The position numbers were made by a program, and so were the translations under genes. From positions 27,564-39,107 of the forward strand of contig NZ_DQDX01000015.1 in NCBI RefSeq assembly GCF_003525665.1: 11,544 nucleotides of DNA. The letters run 5' to 3'. Under the pieces are notes generated by a model. The model made no database searches. It was not told the origin of the DNA and worked only from the letters and a program-made list of their open reading frames with translations. Origin of the DNA: Flavobacterium sp. GTDB taxonomy: Bacteria; Bacteroidota; Bacteroidia; Flavobacteriales; Flavobacteriaceae. Shown here piece by piece: positions 1 through 7,661 of this stretch (position 1 is its first letter; each line of letters starts with the position of its first letter).

Positions 1-136
1 TTGATTTTCATAATCTAGATTTTTACAAAAAAATAATACTAAATAATTTAGTCATCATTTACTGAATATACATTCATGATTTAAAAAATTTTAGACAATT
101 TCTAAATTAAAAATACTTTTTCCGAGAATAATAAGT

Positions 137-171
137 ATAAAAAAAAACAGCACCAAACTTTGGTGCTGTTT
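137..171 (-). terminator. Intrinsic terminator of the T9SS cargo gene
   Basis: A perfect 8-bp GC-containing stem pairs ACAGCACC (147-154) with GGTGCTGT (162-169). The 7-base loop can pair further (AAA with TTT). On the minus strand the right arm runs directly into a T-tract made by the A-run at about 139-147. It begins about 55 bases past the stop codon at 227-229 of the only gene reading towards it. This is the standard layout of a Rho-independent terminator. The plus-strand side lacks an immediate T-run, so I assign it to the minus strand only. Confidence 0.9.
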
Positions 172-226
172 ACAATTTATTTTTTTTAATTATTTATTTT
201 TAGCCAAATAATTAATTGTTATTTAT

Positions 227-2500
227 TTAGTTAGCAACTTTCTTAACTACTACAATTCCTTCAGAAGAAGTGATTTGAACAATTAAAGTTTGATTGGTTG
301 CAGGAACATTAATTTGAGTTTGTGAAGCGTTAACTTTATTGCTTTGAGCTAAAAATCTACCTAAAACATCAAATACTTTTACCGTACTCATTGTATTAGA
401 ACCAGAATTGATATTTAACACATTGTTTTGATTGTAGATGTAAACATTATTTGATGTAAAATCTACAACATCTGTACTTAATGCATTTTGGTAAACTACA
501 TCAAAGCGGCCATTGAAAACTCCAGCTTGAGATGTAAAGTTATACGCTCCAGAATTTAAGTTTTGAACAGTATTAGTAAGATTATCTCTTAAGTAGATAA
601 TTTGACCATTACTTGAAAACAAACCATCTTTATCAAAAAGAGAGATTGAATAATTTCCAGCAGTTTGTGCTTTGAAACCTAAAGAAACAACATCACTAGC
701 AGTAAAAGGCAACGTTTTTCCTTGGATAGTGAATTCTTCACCAGCAATTAAAGAAGTTAAAGCTGTTGCGCTATCGTTGATGTATTTACCATCAATTTGA
801 GCATCTAAACCATTAGTTGCACCAGTCATGTAAGAAACCAATGTTTGTCCGATTGTTTCAGTTGCATTTGATAAATTTAACCAAAATCTATTTTTTTCTA
901 CAGTTGTTGGTAATGCTGCAGAAGCACTTCTAAACGTTTGATTGTCATTATTTGGCGTAGCACGCATTAAGTTGTTATACACTAATGAAGTACCATTTGC
1001 TTTAGCAATAAAACCTTGTCCTACTTGAATAGTGCCGTTTGGAATTCCACTTGTAGCTGTAGCTGTAGTTCCTGGCGCTGGAGAAGTTCCTCCTGCTAAA
1101 GTATAGGTTGCATAGGCAGAACCTGCTGCACCATTAGTTTTTCTCCAAAAATATAAAGCATCAGTTAAACCATTTGCCGATATAAATGCATCAGCACTTA
1201 TTGTTGATGGATAAGGATTTCCAGTTGCATAAAACTGTCCCGGAGTTAATGAAGTTAAACTAACTGGACCATTATTTGGTACTCCAGAAAAAGTTCCTGT
1301 CCAAACCGCTGGTGCAGTTGGATGATCGAAAGGTAAACGAATTAAATATCCGGTAGCGTTTACAAATTCTGATGTAGAAGGTGATGCTACAGAAACGTAA
1401 ACATTATTCACATTGTCATAAGTGTAAAATCTTATTGCTGGCGTAAGAGATGTTAAAGGTGAAAACTCTAAAAGTTTTTGAGATCCATCCACTGGAGTTG
1501 ACCACATAACATAATCAAAACGCATTAATGGATTTGTATCACGTTTCACAGTGATATTTCCTGAGTTAGTTGTATTGTTTGCTTGAACTAAGTTGGCATT
1601 GCTTTCAACTGTAAGTAAACCATTATTGATAACTTCATCTTGAACAGTGATATTTGTACCAGGATTGATTGTTAAATTACCGTTTGTTGTTACTGTTAAT
1701 TTTTTGGCAGTAAAACCTATTTGAGTTCCTCCAGCATTTGAATTGTAAATTCCATCGATAATAGCTTCTGTTGGAGACGTTGGAACACCATCTGACCATG
1801 ATGTACCATTCCACGTTGTTGAAACTGGAATTGAAGTGGCGTTTACTACAATGTTATCTAATCTATTGTTTGAAGTTGCATTACTTGCACCTGAAAATGT
1901 GATACGAATATAAACTGATGCTGCACCATCAACTGTATTTATTGAAGACAAATCTAGTGTTTTCAATGCAAAAGATGTAGTTGTTGGTGCAAGATTTGAG
2001 CCAAAATTTGTAAAAGAAATACCATCTATACTCCAAGCAAACTGATAAGTAGTGTAAGATGTACTTCCAGATTGTCTTGCAGCAAACGTTAATATTGGAT
2101 TTTGAAAACCAGACATTGAAAATTTAACGACCATAGACTTACCATTTGAAGATAAAGAAGCACCGCCTACTGGACAATAAGAAAAACCAGCAGAAGCCAT
2201 AGCACCTCTTGGATCATTAACAGTTGACCCTGCAAAGGCAGTAAGTTCATTACCTGTAGTAGCTGTAGTCCATGTCGAAGACCCGTTTGTTCCGTTAGCA
2301 TAAATGGCTGCTACTCCGACTTGCGTCCCCAAATTTGCTGTAACACTATTAGGTGTATTGGGAGCAGCACTTGTACTATCAAAAGTCCATGCTGCTAACT
2401 GCGTCTGCCCAAAACTGACTTGAGCATTAAAACCAAAAATTGCTAAAAACAAAAACGTTTTTAAATAATTGTGTAATCGTAAAGATCTTTTCATATACAT
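227..2500 (-). CDS. T9SS-exported surface protein with a C-terminal sorting domain (probably type C)
   Basis: A 757-aa protein expected to cross the inner membrane by Sec and the outer membrane by the type IX secretion system. Residues 1-32 form a signal peptide: basic stretch MKRSLRLHNYLK, hydrophobic core TFLFLAIFGF, likely cleavage near SFG/Q. Residues about 33-221 look like an all-beta, jelly-roll-like domain. Residues about 229-320 start with a TWNGTSWSDG motif and are rich in N, T and G. Residues about 325-515 carry GYLIRLP, GNPYPS (428-433), ALYFW and GQGFIAK, a module I know from many flavobacterial surface proteins. Residues about 537-757 (from NRFWLNL, through VKVFDVLGR at 707-715, to the KKVAN end) resemble the T9SS type C sorting domain. 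No catalytic motif is visible, so substrate or ligand is unknown; adhesion or carbohydrate binding is only a guess. There is one cysteine (C109). The gene has its own promoter and terminator. An alternative start at M3 (2494) gives a more usual MKR signal-peptide opening and cannot be excluded. The class is confident; sorting type A rather than C is possible. Confidence 0.88.
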   Translation of the reverse strand: MYMKRSLRLHNYLKTFLFLAIFGFNAQVSFGQTQLAAWTFDSTSAAPNTPNSVTANLGTQVGVAAIYANGTNGSSTWTTATTGNELTAFAGSTVNDPRGAMASAGFSYCPVGGASLSSNGKSMVVKFSMSGFQNPILTFAARQSGSTSYTTYQFAWSIDGISFTNFGSNLAPTTTSFALKTLDLSSINTVDGAASVYIRITFSGASNATSNNRLDNIVVNATSIPVSTTWNGTSWSDGVPTSPTEAIIDGIYNSNAGGTQIGFTAKKLTVTTNGNLTINPGTNITVQDEVINNGLLTVESNANLVQANNTTNSGNITVKRDTNPLMRFDYVMWSTPVDGSQKLLEFSPLTSLTPAIRFYTYDNVNNVYVSVASPSTSEFVNATGYLIRLPFDHPTAPAVWTGTFSGVPNNGPVSLTSLTPGQFYATGNPYPSTISADAFISANGLTDALYFWRKTNGAAGSAYATYTLAGGTSPAPGTTATATSGIPNGTIQVGQGFIAKANGTSLVYNNLMRATPNNDNQTFRSASAALPTTVEKNRFWLNLSNATETIGQTLVSYMTGATNGLDAQIDGKYINDSATALTSLIAGEEFTIQGKTLPFTASDVVSLGFKAQTAGNYSISLFDKDGLFSSNGQIIYLRDNLTNTVQNLNSGAYNFTSQAGVFNGRFDVVYQNALSTDVVDFTSNNVYIYNQNNVLNINSGSNTMSTVKVFDVLGRFLAQSNKVNASQTQINVPATNQTLIVQITSSEGIVVVKKVAN

Positions 2501-2573
2501 TAAGTTTATTTCTTCATTCTATTTTTATCATTATCAGTTAGCTGTTAAATCATACTAACAATAATAATGAAAG

Positions 2574-2604
2574 CAAAATTAAGGGTAAAACCAGCAATTA
2601 TCAA
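2574..2604 (-). promoter_or_regulatory. Bacteroidota-type -33/-7 promoter of the T9SS cargo gene
   Basis: Read on the minus strand, TTG (2604-2602) is followed by 20 bases and then TAATTTTG (2581-2574). This matches the known Bacteroidota/Flavobacterium primary sigma consensus: TTG, about 17-23 bases, TAnnTTTG. It is the only TAnnTTTG on the minus strand between the terminator at 2731-2760 and the start codon at 2500. A transcript would start near 2567-2570 and carry a leader of about 70 bases. The motif is short and the DNA AT-rich, so a chance match is possible, but its position is what a monocistronic gene behind a terminator needs. Confidence 0.6.
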
Positions 2605-2730
2605 TACACAATCTTTATTAAATTGTAAAGTTTAAAGTTTTTCGACGAACGGCAGATTTTAACGATTAAATACACAAAAGTTTTGTTTATCAAATTCAAA
2701 AAAGGAATAGTAGTCTCAATTTATACCAAT

Positions 2731-2760
2731 AAAAAAACTCCTCAATTGCTTGAGGAGTTT
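2731..2760 (-). terminator. Intrinsic terminator of the rpoB-rpoC-DUF3467 unit
   Basis: A perfect 11-bp inverted repeat pairs AAACTCCTCAA (2735-2745) with TTGAGGAGTTT (2750-2760) around a TTGC loop (2746-2749). On the minus strand the hairpin ends in seven consecutive Ts (2737-2731). It starts 26 bases after the DUF3467 stop codon, so it most likely ends the RNA polymerase transcript. It also separates that transcript from the surface-protein gene to the left. The plus-strand flank (C then TTTTT) is also somewhat T-rich, but no plus-strand gene needs it. Confidence 0.92.
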
Positions 2761-2786
2761 CATTTTTATCTGAATAAACTTAAAAT

Positions 2787-3098
2787 TTAAGCTTGACCAG
2801 TTGGACCAAAATTTAAAGGAACATGTGGCTGTTCTGTATCTTTAATTTCACCATGAGCAGATTCAAATCGGTGGATATTTTCTCCAATAGCTTTAAGTAA
2901 TCTCTTAGCGTGTTGTGGAGTTAAAATAATTCTCGATTTCACCTTCGATTTAGGAACACCAGGCATGATGGTCACAAAATCTAAAACAAATTCTGACGGA
3001 GAATGATTGATAATTGCTAAGTTAGAATAAATTCCTTCAGCAGTTTTTTCATCAAGCTCGATGTTGATTTGTCCTGGTTGTTGATTATTATCGCTCAT
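2787..3098 (-). CDS. DUF3467 domain-containing protein
   Basis: A 103-aa acidic, soluble protein without signal peptide or membrane segment, so presumably cytoplasmic. It is recognisable as a DUF3467 protein, a family with no established function. The core runs from about residue 10 to 88. It shows a YSN-A-I pattern (24-29), a SEFVLDF strand (35-41), MPG (45-47), a RIILTP strand (56-61), and the helix QHAKRLLKAIGENIHRFE (62-79) leading to a G-x-I turn. The last 15 residues (P, G, N-rich) look unstructured. It starts with ATG three bases after the rpoC stop (TAA GAA ATG), in the same frame. It is therefore almost certainly cotranscribed with rpoC and may be translated by termination-reinitiation. 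From memory, this gene behind rpoC recurs in Bacteroidota, which suggests, but does not show, a role linked to transcription or growth rate. Full length for the family. Confidence 0.92.
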   Translation of the reverse strand: MSDNNQQPGQINIELDEKTAEGIYSNLAIINHSPSEFVLDFVTIMPGVPKSKVKSRIILTPQHAKRLLKAIGENIHRFESAHGEIKDTEQPHVPLNFGPTGQA

Positions 3099-3101
3099 TT
3101 C

Positions 3102-6100
3102 TTAGTAGATATATTCTTCTTTGTTAGCCATCATTTCGTTATAATCGTCTTTAGAACCTACAATAGTATGATCGTAATCTCTCATACCTGTACCAGCAGG
3201 AATTCTATGTCCAACAATAACATTTTCTTTAAGACCTTCTAATGTATCCACTTTACCAGCTACAGCTGCTTCGTTTAATACTTTTGTAGTCTCTTGGAAC
3301 GAAGCTGCAGAAATGAATGACTTAGTTTGAAGCGAAGCTCTAGTAATACCTTGTAATACAGGAGTTGCAGTTGCTGTGATCACTTCACGAGCTACAACTA
3401 AGTTTTTATCATTACGTTTCAATAATGAATTTTCATCTCTTAACTCACGTGGAGAAATGATTTGACCTGGTTTAAGATTATCTGAATCTCCAGCATCTTC
3501 AACCACTTTCATTCCGTATAATTTATCGTTTTCACGAATAAAATCACTTGTGTGAATTAATTGCTCTTCTAAGAATAAAGTATCTCCTGGATCTTCAACT
3601 CTTACTTTACGCATCATTTGACGAATAACAACCTCAAAGTGTTTATCATTGATTTTTACACCTTGAAGACGGTATACTTCTTGAATTTCGTTAACCAAAT
3701 ACTGTTGAACAGCAGATGGACCTTGAATTCTTAAAATATCATCTGGAGTAATTGCACCATCAGATAAAGGAACTCCAGCTTTTACGAAGTCATTTTCTTG
3801 AACAAGAATTTGGCTTGATAATTTTACTAGATATTTCTTAATCTCACCAAATTTAGATTCGATGATGATTTCACGATTACCTCTTTTAATTTTTCCGAAA
3901 GAAACAACTCCATCAATTTCTGAAACTACAGCAGGATTAGAAGGATTACGAGCTTCTAACAACTCAGTAATTCTTGGTAAACCTCCGGTAATATCGCCAG
4001 CTTTAGAAGAACGACGAGGAATTTTTACAAGGATTTTACCTGCTTTAATTTTCTCTCCATCTTCTACCATAAGGTGAGCTCCAACTGGTAAGTTGTAAGA
4101 ACGAATAAGTTCTCCATCTTTACCGTAAACCAATAATGTTGGAATTAATTTTTTATTTCTTCCTTCAGAAATTACTTTTTCTTGGAAACCTGTTTGCTCA
4201 TCGATTTCAACTTGGAACGATTGTCCTTGTTCTAAATCTTCATAAGCAATTTTTCCTGTAAATTCAGAAACAATTACACCGTTATATGGATCCCATTTAC
4301 AAATTGCAGCTCCTTTTTCAACTATGTCACCATCTTTTACATTGATAACAGAACCGTAAGGAATGTAATGAGTACTTAATAAAATTCCAGTTTTAACGTC
4401 AATTAATTTCAATTCAGTTGAACGAGAAACTACGATATCTACTTTGTTACCATCGGCATCTTCACCAATAACAGTTTTTAAATCTTCAATTTCTAGTTTT
4501 CCACCAAATCTTGCAATAATGCTTGATTCTTCAGAAACTCCACCGGCAACTCCACCAACGTGGAATGTACGAAGTGTTAACTGTGTACCTGGCTCTCCAA
4601 TTGACTGTGCAGCGATAACACCGACAGCTTCACCTTTTTGAGTCATTTTTCCAGTTGCTAAGTTTCTTCCGTAACATTTAGCACAAATACCTTTTTTAGC
4701 TTCACAAACTAGAGGAGAACGTACTTCCACTTTTTCAACTGGAGATTCTTCAATAGCTTTAACGATAGCTTCGGTAATTTGTTCACCTGCATGAACTAAA
4801 ATATTAGAATCAAGAGGATTGATAACGTCTTGTAATGCAACACGTCCTAAAATTCTTTCTCCTAATGTTTCAACAATTTCTTCATTTTTCTTTAAAGCCG
4901 AAACTTCAATTCCTCTTAAAGTACCACAATCTACAGAGTTAACGATAACGTCTTGAGAAACGTCATGTAATCTACGAGTTAAGTAACCAGCATCGGCAGT
5001 TTTAAGAGCCGTATCCGCAAGACCTTTACGAGCACCGTGAGTAGAGATAAAGTACTCAAGGATAGAAAGACCTTCTTTAAAGTTAGAAAGAATCGGGTTT
5101 TCGATAATTTCACCACCACCAGCAGTAGATTTTTTAGGCTTAGCCATCAAACCACGCATACCGGTTAACTGACGAATTTGTTCTTTAGATCCACGCGCTC
5201 CAGAGTCAAGCATCATATATACCGAGTTGAAACCTTGTTGGTCTTCTCTAATATTTTTCATTGCTAATTCTGTTAATTGAGCATTTGCAGAAGTCCAAAT
5301 ATCAATAACCTGATTGTAACGTTCGTTATTTGTGATAAGTCCCATGTTATAGTTCATAGAAATACCTTCTACTTGAACACGAGCATCAGCAATTAATTTA
5401 GTTTTTTGCTCTGGAATTCTAATATCACCTAATGAGAATGATAAACCACCTTTGAAGGCAAATTTATAACCCATATCTTTCATGTTATCAAGGAAAGCTG
5501 CCGTTGTAGGAACATCTGTTACTGCAAGGATTTTTCCAATAATATCACGTAAAGATTTTTTAGTTAATACTTCGTTTATGTATCCTGCAGCTGGAGGAAC
5601 TACTTCGTTGAATAGTACTCTACCTGCAGTTGTTTGAATAACTTTGTAAACTAACTCTCCGTTTTCATTAAAATCTTTAGCACGTACTTTAACACGAGCA
5701 TTCAATTCTAATCTACCTTCATTCAAAGCAATATTTACTTCTTCTGCAGAGTAGAAAGTTAAATCTTGACCTAAAATTACGTGTCCTTCAGTAGTCAATC
5801 TTTCTTTGGTCATATAATAAAGACCAAGAACCATGTCTTGAGAAGGTACAGTAATTGGAGCACCATTCGCTGGATTCAAGATATTGTGAGAAGCCAACAT
5901 TAATAATTGTGCTTCAAGAATAGCTTCTGGTCCAAGTGGCAAGTGAACCGCCATCTGGTCACCATCAAAATCCGCGTTAAACGCCGTACATACTAATGGG
6001 TGTAATTGGATCGCTTTTCCTTCAATTAATTTTGGTTGGAAAGCTTGAATACCCAATCTGTGTAACGTAGGAGCACGGTTTAGTAATACTGGATGTCCTT

Positions 6101-7415
6101 TAATTACATTTTCTAAGATATCCCAAACTACTGGCTCTTTTTTGTCTATTATTTTCTTAGCCGACTTAACTGTTTTAACAATTCCTCTTTCGATTAATTT
6201 ACGAATAACGAATGGTTTGTATAGTTCAGCAGCCATATCTTTAGGAAGACCACATTCGAACAATTTCATTTCTGGCCCAACAACAATTACTGAACGCGCA
6301 GAATAATCGACACGTTTTCCTAATAAGTTTTGACGGAAACGACCTTGTTTACCTTTTAATGAGTCAGATAAAGATTTTAATGGTCTGTTTGATTCTGTTT
6401 TAACAGCAGAAGCTTTACGAGTGTTATCAAATAATGAATCTACAGACTCTTGTAACATACGTTTTTCGTTTCTTAAGATAACTTCTGGAGCTTTGATCTC
6501 CATTAATCTTTTAAGACGGTTGTTTCTGATGATAACTCTACGGTACAAGTCATTCAAATCTGAAGTTGCGAAACGACCACCATCAAGTGGCACTAATGGA
6601 CGCAATTCTGGTGGAATAACTGGAATTACTTTAAGAATCATCCATTCTGGACGGTTCTCTCTGTTTAAGTTAGAGTCACGGAAAGATTCAACAACTTGTA
6701 ATCTTTTTAATGCTTCTGTTTTTCTTTGTTTAGAAGTTTCATTGTTTGCGCTGTGTCTTAATGAATAAGAAAGTGCATCTAAATCGGTTCTAGCCAATAA
6801 ATCCATAATACATTCTGCTCCCATTTTGGCAACAAATTTATTAGGATCAAAATCATCAAGGTATTGATTGTCTGCAGGAAGCGTATCTAAAATATTTAAA
6901 TATTCTTCTTCTGTTAAGAAATCAAGTCTTTGTAATGATTCACCTTCGGCACTTTTAGCGATACCAGCTTGGATTACTACATATCTTTCGTAGTAGATAA
7001 TCATGTCTAATTTCTTAGATGGTAAACCTAAAATGTAACCAATTTTGTTTGGAAGTGAACGGAAATACCAGATATGAGCGATTGGCACAACAAGGTTGAT
7101 GTGTCCTACTCTATCACGACGTACTTTTTTCTCAGTTACTTCTACACCACAACGGTCACATACGATTCCTTTGTAGCGAATTCTTTTATATTTTCCACAA
7201 GCACATTCAAAATCCTTTACTGGACCAAAAATTCTTTCACAAAATAAACCATCACGTTCTGGTTTGTGCGTTCTGTAGTTGATTGTTTCTGGTTTTAAAA
7301 CCTCACCTCTTGATTCTGCCAAAATTGATTCTGGAGAAGCAAGTCCAATAGTTATCTTATTGAATCTTTTAATGGTGGTTTGCTTGTTGTCTTTGTTGTT
7401 TCTGTTATTCATCAT
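3102..7415 (-). CDS. rpoC: DNA-directed RNA polymerase subunit beta'
   Basis: The beta' subunit, 1437 aa, forms with beta the active-site cleft of RNA polymerase (EC 2.7.7.6). The N-terminal zinc ribbon has C71, C73, C86 and C89. The switch/lid region carries GKQGRFRQNLLGKRVDYSAR (355-374). The catalytic loop NADFDGDQM (480-488) supplies the Mg-binding aspartates D482, D484 and D486. The second zinc site is C830, C904, C911 and C914. The bridge helix lies in about 779-816 (STHGARKGLADTALKTADAG at 791-810). The trigger loop is SIGEPGTQLTLRTFHVGG (938-955) with the catalytic-site histidine H952. Between its two halves is a long insert (about 956-1140) like the E. coli beta' insertion SI3. The C-terminal part (VYRLQGVKINDKH, 1247-1259) completes the family pattern. 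No truncation or frameshift. The start is taken at the first of two adjacent ATGs (7415 or 7412). No Shine-Dalgarno is visible, only A-rich leader, as usual in this phylum. It follows rpoB after 246 bases and precedes DUF3467 by 3. Confidence 0.99.
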   Translation of the reverse strand: MMNNRNNKDNKQTTIKRFNKITIGLASPESILAESRGEVLKPETINYRTHKPERDGLFCERIFGPVKDFECACGKYKRIRYKGIVCDRCGVEVTEKKVRRDRVGHINLVVPIAHIWYFRSLPNKIGYILGLPSKKLDMIIYYERYVVIQAGIAKSAEGESLQRLDFLTEEEYLNILDTLPADNQYLDDFDPNKFVAKMGAECIMDLLARTDLDALSYSLRHSANNETSKQRKTEALKRLQVVESFRDSNLNRENRPEWMILKVIPVIPPELRPLVPLDGGRFATSDLNDLYRRVIIRNNRLKRLMEIKAPEVILRNEKRMLQESVDSLFDNTRKASAVKTESNRPLKSLSDSLKGKQGRFRQNLLGKRVDYSARSVIVVGPEMKLFECGLPKDMAAELYKPFVIRKLIERGIVKTVKSAKKIIDKKEPVVWDILENVIKGHPVLLNRAPTLHRLGIQAFQPKLIEGKAIQLHPLVCTAFNADFDGDQMAVHLPLGPEAILEAQLLMLASHNILNPANGAPITVPSQDMVLGLYYMTKERLTTEGHVILGQDLTFYSAEEVNIALNEGRLELNARVKVRAKDFNENGELVYKVIQTTAGRVLFNEVVPPAAGYINEVLTKKSLRDIIGKILAVTDVPTTAAFLDNMKDMGYKFAFKGGLSFSLGDIRIPEQKTKLIADARVQVEGISMNYNMGLITNNERYNQVIDIWTSANAQLTELAMKNIREDQQGFNSVYMMLDSGARGSKEQIRQLTGMRGLMAKPKKSTAGGGEIIENPILSNFKEGLSILEYFISTHGARKGLADTALKTADAGYLTRRLHDVSQDVIVNSVDCGTLRGIEVSALKKNEEIVETLGERILGRVALQDVINPLDSNILVHAGEQITEAIVKAIEESPVEKVEVRSPLVCEAKKGICAKCYGRNLATGKMTQKGEAVGVIAAQSIGEPGTQLTLRTFHVGGVAGGVSEESSIIARFGGKLEIEDLKTVIGEDADGNKVDIVVSRSTELKLIDVKTGILLSTHYIPYGSVINVKDGDIVEKGAAICKWDPYNGVIVSEFTGKIAYEDLEQGQSFQVEIDEQTGFQEKVISEGRNKKLIPTLLVYGKDGELIRSYNLPVGAHLMVEDGEKIKAGKILVKIPRRSSKAGDITGGLPRITELLEARNPSNPAVVSEIDGVVSFGKIKRGNREIIIESKFGEIKKYLVKLSSQILVQENDFVKAGVPLSDGAITPDDILRIQGPSAVQQYLVNEIQEVYRLQGVKINDKHFEVVIRQMMRKVRVEDPGDTLFLEEQLIHTSDFIRENDKLYGMKVVEDAGDSDNLKPGQIISPRELRDENSLLKRNDKNLVVAREVITATATPVLQGITRASLQTKSFISAASFQETTKVLNEAAVAGKVDTLEGLKENVIVGHRIPAGTGMRDYDHTIVGSKDDYNEMMANKEEYIY

Positions 7416-7520
7416 AGTTTTTACTATTGATTTACTACTATTAATTGAACTTAGATTTATGATTTTTGCTTTCCTAAAAAAACTAAACCATTAAGTTACT
7501 ACCTCGAATTACTTCTCTAA

Positions 7521-7542
7521 ACTTCAAACACATTTTTGAAGT
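7521..7542 (-). other. AT-rich hairpin in the rpoC leader
   Basis: A perfect 8-bp inverted repeat pairs ACTTCAAA (7521-7528) with TTTGAAGT (7535-7542) around a 6-base loop. It lies about 105 bases upstream of the rpoC start, inside the rpoB-rpoC spacer. No T-run follows on either strand, so it is not a terminator. It could be an RNA processing or stabilising element, an operator-like palindrome, or a chance pairing in AT-rich DNA. Confidence 0.35.
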
Positions 7543-7629
7543 GCTAGTTATGAAAACCTATCGGCTTAAATAAAAAATCGGAACGGTTTACGGGTATAAA
7601 TCTTTAAAAACTTTTTATAAATGCAAATA

Positions 7630-7655
7630 TAGAGACGTGATAAATCACGCCTCTA
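7630..7655 (-). repeat. Palindromic hairpin just after rpoB, possibly a dispersed REP-like element
   Basis: The arms TAGAGACGTGA (7630-7640) and TCACGCCTCTA (7645-7655) flank the 4-base loop TAAA. Ten of eleven pairs are Watson-Crick. The eleventh is A-C on the plus strand but G-U in the minus-strand RNA, so the fold is complete only in the rpoBC transcript. It starts six bases after the rpoB stop codon. It is visibly more GC-rich than the surrounding spacer. I recall similar GTAGAGACG-type palindromes as dispersed intergenic repeats in Bacteroidota, but copy number cannot be judged from one window. No strong T-tract follows, so a terminator is unlikely. Confidence 0.6.
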
Positions 7656-7661
7656 CTATAA

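Noticed and set aside
1..136. Possible gene end, promoter or RNA at the left edge
   Set aside because: Very AT-rich, no open frame of useful length, no TAnnTTTG on either strand and no stable hairpin.
6421..6768. Open frame on the plus strand inside rpoC (others at 3862-4077, 4444-4641 and 7279-7494)
   Set aside because: They are antisense to conserved rpoC sequence and show no family resemblance. The hydrophobic stretch near the end of the 7279-7494 frame comes from AT-rich DNA at the rpoC start and leader.
7624..7631. TATATTTG on the minus strand, a possible -7 box of an internal rpoC promoter
   Set aside because: It fits TAnnTTTG, but no TTG lies 17-23 bases upstream, and its first two bases are part of the 7630-7655 hairpin. 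Too weak to annotate without 5'-end data.
7624..7655. Hairpin after rpoB as an intrinsic terminator or attenuator
   Set aside because: The sequence following it on the minus strand (TATTTGCATTTATAAAAAG) has no continuous T-tract, unlike the two clear terminators in this window.
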